Shown here: piece after piece, positions 55,326 through 64,000 of the stretch
Layout of the letters: each line of letters opens with the position of its first letter
Position numbering within the stretch: the first letter of the stretch is position 1
From: Pempheris klunzingeri
Taxonomy: Eukaryota > Chordata > Actinopteri > Acropomatiformes > Pempheridae
Assembly (NCBI RefSeq): GCF_042242105.1
Contig: NC_092017.1
Coordinates: forward strand, 281,652 to 345,651
Length of the DNA: 64,000 bases
Direction: 5' to 3'
Made by a program: the position numbers and the translations under genes
The notes under the pieces: generated by a model
Told to the model about the DNA's origin: nothing
The model's input: only the letters and a program-made list of their open reading frames with translations
The model's database searches: none

Positions 55326-58300
55326 CTATATGAGCACCATCTTGTCGATCTCCTTCTGTCTCCTACACATCCCCCAGGGGTTCCATCCAATCAGCATGAA
55401 CAGCATGATCAGCATGGAAACCACCAGCACTGCTGCTGCCACAGACCCAGCCACAGCTGTGACCACCACAGAGTTATTAGGAACTTCCTGTGGAGCACCT
55501 TGGGCTGCAGCCTTCATCTGAGGGGCATCAGCATGGACTGCAGAGTGGGGAAGAGGCTGAGGTTCCAGCAGGTCAGATATATCTGAGGACAGGTAGACAA
55601 CAAAGACCGGATTAAACATACAGAGGTAGCTGTGTGTGATATCCTGGTCAGGTGTCTGAATGGGTCCATACCCTCCAGGCTCAAAAGAAAGAAGGCATCA
55701 TCTCCTTTGATGAAGTTTCTGCTCTTAAGTCTGCTGTGGGTGATGAAGGAAGTTGTTCCGCTGCCTGGGCCTCGATAGTAGTAGCTGCCATCAGACTCAG
55801 TCACTTTAGAGCCCACCTCGCTGGGATCGTCCCAGTAGTACTCAGTGCCTGGGAGACACAGGTGAACTGTCATTCTCAGTTTGATGAACACAACAATTAA
55901 CAGAAATCTATAAAGAACGGAATGAGTGGACAGTCAAGCTTGCTACACTGCAAGTTATCCACCCTTCTCTTACCATCAGAGGACATCTTGTTAGGGTCAG
56001 TGGTAACCATTCGGTGCATGTTCATTTGCTGTCGGACATCAGACTGCTGATCCATCAGAGCCATAGTTGCCTGCTGCCATGGGCACGGCCATTTGAGCTT
56101 GTGGTCGTTGGGGCCTGAGGTCAGGTGGAAGTACGTGGCCACATACCCTGGATGGTCGCTTTTTCCATTTAGGTACACATTTACCTAGAGATCACGGTCC
56201 GGTATGAAGTAACATTAAAGTACTTGCAGCTTTTTCAAATCACACAAACTAACTTGATGCTTCAATTATTTAAAAAAGACAGCTTTCTGCAGAAATCTGT
56301 GAAAGCATGTGATGGTAATGTAAGTTATCCACCATCAGCTAAATACCTTTTTATTCATCAAGATTGACAGAGTAACACACAAAAAAACATCTACCTGGAA
56401 GGCGTAACCTGCTGGTGACAGAAAACGAGGGCTGTACAGTTTTTGTCCTGCTGGTGTAGTAGCCAGAAGGTTGGAGATGTTGCGGATGCGCCAGATGTGC
56501 TGAGGGCACTTTGTGGATGACAGGTTGATGTCATCCAGAGAGAAACCTCCCGTCGATGGACTCTTTCCCCTAACACCTTCAAAAATCACACGGGTCTTCT
56601 TCTTTGTCACTTTCAGATCGATGTTATGCAGTTCCCAGGAGCCCATGACACCTCCTGTAAAGGGAACAAATAGAGAATAGATCACTTGTGTATTACTAGG
56701 ATCATATGCAATATGTAATATCTAATTTCCTACCTGAAATACTCTTGAAGAGCTTTGGTTCACTGCTGGGGTTTTCCTTGTCGTACTCTTCCACCCAGAT
56801 ATTGAGAACATCATCAGCTGCCCCGGTGTTATAGAGGAAGAACTGCAGACACTGGGCTCCAGGTTTGGGGTAAAGCCAACGACTCTCTAGGACTGCATGG
56901 TCCTCTGGTTCAGCAGGCGCTGTGCTGAAGTGCATGAAGTAGCCTTTTCCTGAGGAAAGGAGGAGACCACAGTGGGTAACATAGTTTTGGTGTTTTGTGG
57001 CATCATAGTGAACAAGGAAAAAAACTCAGGTGGGTAGCTCGCAAGGTCAAACAATCATCAATGTTGTTCTTTATTTTTCTAGTCTTTTTATTGGGCAAAG
57101 AGCTTCTTAACAAAATTACATCTGGAGGTATCTGTAAAAAAGGCCGTGTGGAATGTTGTACTGTTTTGTCTTTTTCCCAAACGGGATGAAATTATTGTCT
57201 TGATAGAGAAGACTTCCACATTTTAATCAATTAGATGCAATAGAAGGTGGAGCCTAGGAGAGATGTTGAGCATAGGACATCGGTTGTAATAGGCAGTAGA
57301 GACAGAGCCTGTCAATATTTGAAGTGAGACCGACGTAGAGACCATATTTTTTATGTATGTATCTGGCTTTTCATGCTGAGAAGTAATGGTTCATTTAGCA
57401 TAGATCTTGAAGACAAAGCTGCATCTCATCCCATACTGAACCGTTACTGGAATAAAATGAAGTCACAGAATAAAGACCTCAGAATTGCATCTCAGGGTCA
57501 GCACCTCTAAGTCTGAGGCCATGGTTCTCTGGCGAAAAATGGTGGATTGCCCCCACTGTTGTTGCTGCCCCAAGTGGGGGAGTTTAAGTATCTCAGGGTC
57601 TTGTTCACGAGTGAGGGTAAAATGGGGCGCAAGATGGACAGACTGATTGGTGCAGCATATGCAGTAATGCGTTCTTTCCTCCGTAGGCTGTCTGGGCTCA
57701 GCATTAGAGATAGGGTGAGGGGCTCTGACATCCAGGATTAAAATAATGATAATGATAATGATAATAATGATAATAATAATCTTTAAATCAAGTTACAATC
57801 AAGTTACTGAGATCCCCTGGTCGAAAACGGTGCCATGAGCTATTTCAAATGGAAACTAGTCAAAGTCCATGCAACGTGCCTGATAGTTCAGTCGGAGTAC
57901 TATGCTCTTTGACAAGTTGATTTTATGATATGAATTTTTTTCAAAACTAGATAGTATGTCATGGGCTTTAGGGACAGAGATGGCAGCTTGGGAAAGATAT
58001 AGAATTAAATCATCTGCATACAAGGATAATTTGTGGACTTGGCTGTACTCAGGGTAGGAGCCAAATTCTGTAAATAAATGTTCGACCATCAGGCCTCGGT
58101 ATTTAACCACTTCTCATTCATGTGATTGCTTGCTCAATTTCTTTTGCTGATATAGGCTGATCAAGATTTTCTTGTTCTTGTTCACTGATGGTTGGAAATC
58201 CAAACTTTTCAAAGTAATCAGCTATTTCAGTTTTATCTCTGTCTTCTGAGGTGTAGAGCTCTTCGTAGAATTTCTAAAATTGGTTATTAGTATCTATTTG

Positions 58301-61127
58301 ATCAGGGATTATGCCATGTGCTGTTTGTATATCTGCTATACGAGCAGCTTCAGCAGATTATCTCATCTGATGTCAGAGTCATTTACTAGCACTCTCGCCA
58401 TAATCATACTCTTTTTGGCTTGATTTCAAAAGCCGCTCTTCCTCTGATTCTGTAGTTTCAGTGTCATGTACACACATATTCACATGTAGGGGTGAGCCAA
58501 AGGACTCAGAAAGTGTTCCTGGTCTACCACACTGACATAAGCACATTTGTGTTTAGTTTGTCTGTAGATAGAGGTCTACTTGAGATGATACAAACTTTTT
58601 GTCAGTTAGTTGCCTCTGATGGAGTCTCCACATATATTTACTATATCTGTTATTTAGAAAACAGTGCTTCATGCAGACAGGGCAATGATTTGAAATCATA
58701 ATGCCTGTATATTTACATGGTTAACGGGGGCATGTTGTTTTATCCACAAATAAGAATGCAATAAACTGCTGACTGTACGGGTCTGGAAATAGACTGAGGA
58801 ATTAGCATACAGGTTCACCACTACTGCTAGAATCATTTCCCCTGGATCTTGGAAAACCAACCATTTTTATGTGCTGTTACATTTACTACATCAGACTAGT
58901 GAACTTTGAGTGAAAGATTTTTGAAAGTTTACCTTTGTCATTAAATATCTATATTATATAGCTCTCTGTGTAATTTACTACTTTATTTTGTTGCTCTGTA
59001 CATGCAACATCTATTTCCTGTCTACCCATCTTGGGAGTGAGATCCCTCTTTTGTTGCCCTTCCTGAGGTTTCTTCCATTTTTTCCCTGTCAAAAGGGTTT
59101 TTTGCTGAGTTTTTTGTGATCCGAATCAAAGACCTTAAGACAGGCGATCGAAAGCCCCGTGAGGATAACTGGGATTCGCGATTTCCCTCTCTATAAAGAG
59201 GAATTTGACATGGTTTGACTGACTTAGGTATGAGGCTAGATAAGGAGGAAAGAGGTGAATACTGTTGACAGTCACCTTGGCACTGTCCCATGTTGGAGAA
59301 GTCAGTGTGAGGCCCTCCACTCACAGAACTAAGTCGTACCCACGGTCTGTTGGCATGACCCTGAATCATCCCACAAATGTTCTCCTCTTCAAAGTCACAG
59401 CTGTCCACAAAGGTAGAAGACTTGGCTGAGGAGAGAAAACAGTCACCATTTCATCAATATACTTCAGTGCAGTAGGCTTGTATCTTGTGTCATAAGTTAC
59501 CATCGCTGCTGTAATCCTGCAATGCTACTAAAATGTTATATTTAGACATACAGATTAATAAGTAGAGTAGATTCACCCCTGAGCTGGGCTCTCTTCCAGG
59601 TTACTACCTGTTAAAGGGGACTTTTTCCACTGGTCTAGTGCTTGCTCAATTGGGGATTCTTGAATCCTTATTTTTGAATTGGTGAATCTCTCTCTCTTGA
59701 GTATGGTCTTGATCTACTCTACAGAAAAAGTGTCTTGAAATATTGTTTGCAGCTGCATAAATAGATACTGGTTAATTATTCAAAACACAATTTCTTGTTT
59801 GAACTAAATTTAATAAGTTAATGATAATGCCACTTGTTTTACATTCTCAGACCCAAGAGCAAAATGGTAATGAGTCTTCAGGATCTTTGTTGTTCTAGTA
59901 GATGCCAGAAAATTAGAGCTGTATAAATGTATGTTGGCATTCATTCATGAGTCTAAATAATTATTGACTGGTAGTGTCTTATGTAAGAGTTTTGAATCAG
60001 GACACCTTTGATCAAATATGTTATCACATAGCCAGCTTCACTTTGCCCTGAATGGAAGGAGTGATAAAATGAAGCAGACATTGATATGATGCAGGTACCC
60101 TCAGGTCAATAAACGAGGAGTCATATTGTAGGTAGAAAGCAAAAGTGCCACCATACAAAATATGGTTCTGGAGCTCATCCAGGCCCAGAAGAAAAGACGG
60201 AGCCGAAACGAGCTGGCAAACTTCAACAGTTCATACAGCAACTGTGTACTGACCTGAAGCCTGAAAACATTCTGGGTAACTGAAGCTATGGCTCCAGGGT
60301 GTTCATGGCTGACTGAAGTTAATTATTAGGGCTGATAAATTATAGAGAATTGCCCAAAGATATCAATATATACTATATCCTCTGCCAGAGAATTAAATAT
60401 GAAACAACTGTCTTTACTGTGTTCTAATATTGTGCTATCATAGTGTAAATATGGTAGGTGTTTGAGGTGTCACACAGTATGTCAAAGATCTGATATCTTT
60501 TGATGGACAACATGACGGGCTGAGATGACTCACTGCAGTTGTAGAGACGGCTGAGCTTGGTTAAGTCACTGGCACTGAAGCCCATCCTCTGACCAATCAC
60601 ATCCATGAACTGGGGGATCTTGGTGACAATGGTGGGCTCAGAGCCGATGTTGAAGGATGTCTTACTGTAGTGCATCACAGAGCCATAGTCATAGGGAACG
60701 CCCAGAGCACTGGACACTGAGTCATCATATGTTTTGAAGTTCTTTCTTTTTTCTGAGGACAGCCGAAGAAGAATATCAGGAAGAATTCAGCTTTGTTTTT
60801 GATTTTTACAAAGATGGATAGCACAATAGCGTTGCAGCAGGCTCACACGAGGACACAAATGTGGGAAATAGTGTCTTTTCTGCAGCTTGTCACTATTGTA
60901 TGATGTAAGTGTTGAGCTGTAATTTGAGGTGTTACAGGTCAGTGGTACCACTTTTAATTTCATCCCACATGATGGTGACGTAGTCATCACGGTCAGCTCT
61001 AGAGTGCTCGTGCCAGAAGCCCAGAGCGTGCAGGAACTCGTGCTCAACGGTTCCCAGGCGATCACAGGTTTTACCAATGGACAGCTCCTGCTTCCCCACA
61101 TGCTGGTTGCCTACAGAGGAGTGGCAT
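55326..61127 (-). CDS. mep1b: Meprin beta-like astacin protease, copy 2, 5' part outside window
   Basis: Eight coding exons in transcript order: 60949-61127, 60534-60752, 59276-59425, 56734-56949, 56395-56654, 55974-56184, 55672-55848, 55326-55582. They correspond to exons 7-14 of copy 1 with equal lengths except the last. Zinc site [12 protein letters not shown] is intact, followed by HSR where copy 1 has QSR; the Met-turn SVMHY is intact. MAM and MATH domains are almost identical to copy 1. The junction of exons 7 and 8 differs (WDEIKSGEKRKNF against WDRIEPGKEHNF). The tail differs more: after VVSMLIM the helix continues as [15 protein letters not shown] and stops after KMVLI, before the shared last splice donor. 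There is no EGF-like domain. Exons for signal and propeptide were not found up to 64000 and should lie beyond. Intron 9 is 2.3 kb, against 0.3 kb in copy 1, because of LINE insertions. Confidence 0.9.
57485..57745 (+). mobile_element. RTE/Rex-like LINE fragment
   Basis: Encodes [20 protein letters not shown] and [15 protein letters not shown], the same family as 46415-47235, but in the opposite orientation. It lies in intron 9 of meprin copy 2 and is followed by an (ATAATG)n-like run at 57740-57780. Confidence 0.75.
57856..58740 (-). mobile_element. L1-clade LINE fragment
   Basis: The minus strand encodes [18 protein letters not shown] and [10 protein letters not shown], the YADD core and following segment of an L1-type reverse transcriptase. 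More degraded L1-like sequence continues to about 58740. Truncated at both ends. Confidence 0.65.
58980..59200 (+). mobile_element. L2-like LINE 3' UTR fragment
   Basis: Phrases gtgagatccctcttttgttg, ctgaggtttcttccatttt and aaaagggttttttgctgag are the usual 3' UTR of a fish L2-like element. It ends about 75 bp before the exon at 59276. Confidence 0.65.
59570..59775 (+). mobile_element. Second L2-like LINE 3' UTR fragment
   Basis: Phrases tgttaaaggggactttttcc, agtgcttgctcaattgggg and gaaaaagtgtcttgaaat match a related 3' UTR. It lacks the usual pentamer tail. Confidence 0.65.
60023..60371 (-). repeat. Copy 2 of the shared intron-8 block
   Basis: Nearly identical partner of 49906-50246 in the second meprin gene. 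Confidence 0.85.
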
Positions 61128-64000
61128 CTACAGACAGAGGAAGCCAGATGTAGCTTAAAATACGTTTATAAAGGCATATTAAAAGCACAAAGAGTTGTCT
61201 GCCTTTCGGTGCTAGGCCAATCCAGTCTCACAGAAGTTTGTGAAATAGTCACAAAATTCAATCTATATATGTGAGTCAGCATGATTATCAAACTAATGTA
61301 TTTCTATGGGATTATCTTTTCATGTCTGCATGACGTCCTTTTTTCTGTCAGCGGAGCTTCTGTAAGTCCTGGGAGCACAGGAGCTGTGCTGTTGTTTCTC
61401 ATTTTACAGTCATTTTTAAACTATAACTGCTACATTACTCAACATTTAACCACCAGATTTTCTCCTTGTTTTCCTCTCTTTATCTTATCAGTCCACATCT
61501 GTCCACGGCTGTGTGGAGGGTCCTCTGCCAGTCAAAAACGTGTGTTTGATAAGTCAACAATACGACCGGTGCTGAGAATTTTTAATTGACTTAATTAACT
61601 TTTGATTAACTTTCTTAAAGCAATAAAGCGCTCAATTGTTTGTATATATTTTTCTAAATCCATAGTATAGTCCATATTTCATTCCAAGTCTCTTCATATC
61701 ATAACGAGTAGCCTACTATTCCACTCTGCAAATAAATTTGAACTTTTCAGTTTAATTTTAATATTGGGCTAAGAGGCTACACGTGGGACCAACTGTTATA
61801 GAGAGTTTTGATTCCTCAAAAACTACAGTTCCCTGGAGCTGCACCATGCAATTTGATACAAATCAGCACCACAGATGCAGTTCCTAGGTTTGGGTTGCAA
61901 ATAGGGACATAAAAAGTTACATCTCTTCAATATATCACATAATTACGCTGTATCTATATGATCATTGTTAAGAAAAATGTAATTTGTTGGTTTATGACAA
62001 ATATTTAGGCTAATCTATTAACTTTTCGATTGGCAGTTCTCGTAGTTTGCAAAGTATGGTTGTAAAAAGATATCTCTATTTAATATGTCAAATATCTAGT
62101 AAATGATAAACAGCATCATATTGATACATTTTCTAATGTATTGCAAAGCAGACTGTGTTCATCTCTACAGCAGCCTGTTGTAGCCCGTCGAACCAGTAGT
62201 GTGGCTGACTCACTTGCCCTATGACCTCCTGGACCGTCCTGTGACAGAGGAAAGGGGGGGGGGGGTTGCCACAAACCCATGCTTTAACAGTGTACTGGCT
62301 GTGAATTAACCCTGAACTGACTTATCCAAAACAGGATGCCATTGTATGAGAGTTCCGGATGATAACGTGATGAACGCTAAAAAGACTGATAAGTGACAAT
62401 GATGAAGTGATGGAACCCAAAGCTTCTATCGAGCTTCTATATACGTTCTGAACCCTCTATGAACCAGTGATTAGGACAGAAGGGTCCTGTCCGAGTGACC
62501 CGTGGTCTCCCTCACTCGTGGACCCCTGAGGTCCAGGCCAGACTGATCAGAATGAGTGAATCTGTATGAACATTCTTCCATTTCTGCTATAAGTTTAAAT
62601 GTGGTTAAAGAAACTGTCCAAAGTGCCCACAGATCAGTTAATGCTAATTAAAGTGTTCTTTTGTCTAATGGTGTAACCCACATGTTCATGAACATCCAAG
62701 GATGACCAACTAACCAATTACAACTTTTGAGGATGCTGCTTCAAATCCTGTGATAACACTGCAATTCACCAATGAGTGAGAAGACTCAGGAAGTCCATAT
62801 AATTAATAATCTGTGTCTAATAAGTTAGAAACTAACCAACAGTATATTCAATCCAGGTCTGTTTAATCTGTGTCATGTGATAACAAGAGTAATGGAAGTT
62901 AATGCAAACTTGAGAATGTTAAAAATTAGGTCCTTGTGTGTCATGCCATTTAGGAAATTATTTGGTAAAGACTTAATGAATATATGTATTGGAAATGAAA
63001 TATCTTGATTCTGTATACCATGTAATGTTAGGAATGAAAATGGATTTGGAACATAGTGAATATGAAACAGAAATCTAATTTAGTACGTCTAAAACTTTTA
63101 AGTGATGACACAGGCGTCCCTCTGTCAGAGGAGAACACGCCCCTAAGATGCAGAAGATAAAACCTCTGTCTTCCCTTCTGTCATTGCTTAGCCCTTCTTT
63201 TCTGCTTTGCCGTTTTTATTTTTATTTTTCCCTTTTAAGTTTTACTTTGTTACTTATAATCTTTGTGCCTGCTACCTTCAAGTTAAACTTTCTCCGTTCT
63301 TCTGAAGTTATAGCTGATCACTATAAAGTCCTCTTAAATACCTCCTGAAACACCAGCCAGAACCAAGTACTTCTGATAGAAACTCTCGTTTTTGATAACT
63401 CTGAACTGTTGCGTGTGACCAGCAACAACTTTTTCTTAGTGAGCTGTAAATGAGTTTTGAAGCTGAGGCCAACATCAGATCCAGATCCAGATCCAGCACC
63501 CTGCCTAGTAAGAGCTGAACGCCGCTGGCTGTCCTGTAGTCCGAACGGACCGACAGACACCACCGCCAAGAACCAGCACATCCTGATCCACCAGAACCTT
63601 CAAGTTCCTGAACCACGGTGCCGAGTGAACTGACCGACATCGCCAAGGCCCTCCAGCCTCCTGTCTCAGCCTCCAGAGAGAGCTCCTCTCTCTCCTCCTC
63701 CCCTGGAAACCTGCCAGGGACGCTGACAGCTGACCCTGCCTGTGTGACTGCGGACCACCGCTGGATGCATCGCTGCTGGACCAAGGGCCCACGTGAAGTA
63801 TAACAGCTGGTGCTAGTTCACATGTGGTGTCAGTGTAGCTCTGAGATCTATCTAAATCTGCAGGAAGAGTAGTCAGTGGATCCTCTGTGGTTCTAACTAC
63901 AAGTCAGACAGGTTCCCCTCGTCCTCTGGTACAATCCGTATTCAGTTTCATTTCACTATCACTAATCCAAAGGTTTATCAGCAATGTTAGTGTTATGTCT
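61128..64000. other. Intron 6 of meprin copy 2, unassigned repeats
   Basis: No upstream meprin exon is found. A G-run lies at 62257-62267. The segment 62160-63830 has the look of repeat DNA (CT-rich stretch near 63170-63250, GATCCA tandem near 63476-63495), but no ends or family could be fixed. Confidence 0.5.

Noticed and set aside
63148-63348. 66-codon hydrophobic frame
   Set aside because: T-rich DNA read as Leu/Phe/Ser; no conserved features.
62160-63830. Possible LTR-type element or fossil at the right edge
   Set aside because: CT-rich leader-like DNA is suggestive, but no matching terminal repeats, target duplication or recognisable family was found.

Overview
The window is chromosomal DNA of a bony fish. 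Genes are split by GT-AG introns, exon reading frames join cleanly, and the spaces between genes are full of teleost-type LINE ends, tRNA-derived SINEs, small inverted-repeat DNA transposons and long simple repeats. I recognise six protein-coding loci. The sixth runs off the right edge. I see no bacterial, phage, CRISPR or operon-like structure. The species cannot be named from the sequence; a percomorph-like teleost is only a guess.

Layout. 1-655: 3' end of an L2/Maui-like LINE on the + strand. 1628-8570: shisal2a (three coding exons, +). 8.6-17.7 kb: gene-free DNA with SINE and LINE copies, a pyrimidine pentamer array and an expanded LINE tail. 17755-23268: the C19orf44 homologue (ten coding exons, +). 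23981-27405: akr1a1 (eight coding exons, -), converging on C19orf44 with polyadenylation signals about 420 bp apart; its likely non-coding first exon ends near 29883. 28.3-30.6 kb: two large simple-repeat arrays. 31913-36349: uhmk1 (nine coding exons, +). 36.4-46.0 kb: no coding exon seen, possibly a long uhmk1 3' UTR holding one inverted-repeat transposon. 46045-54651 and 55326-61127 onward: two head-to-tail meprin-beta-like genes (-), the second lacking its first six exons because they lie beyond 64000.

The genes do not form one pathway: a small membrane protein of the Shisa-like group, an uncharacterised Ser/Pro-rich protein, an aldehyde reductase, an RNA-splicing-linked kinase, and two membrane-bound astacin proteases. 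From memory, their human counterparts lie on several chromosomes.

The most informative part is the meprin pair. Exons and several introns are nearly identical between copies, other introns differ completely, both lack the EGF-like domain of mammalian meprins, and the membrane anchors and tails have diverged. Other points of note are a GT-repeat splice acceptor before a frame-neutral uhmk1 exon, three short-loop hairpins that look like template-switch scars, a PIF/Harbinger-like element with an intact TAA target duplication, and LINE tails grown into long pentamer arrays. I found no convincing undescribed system.
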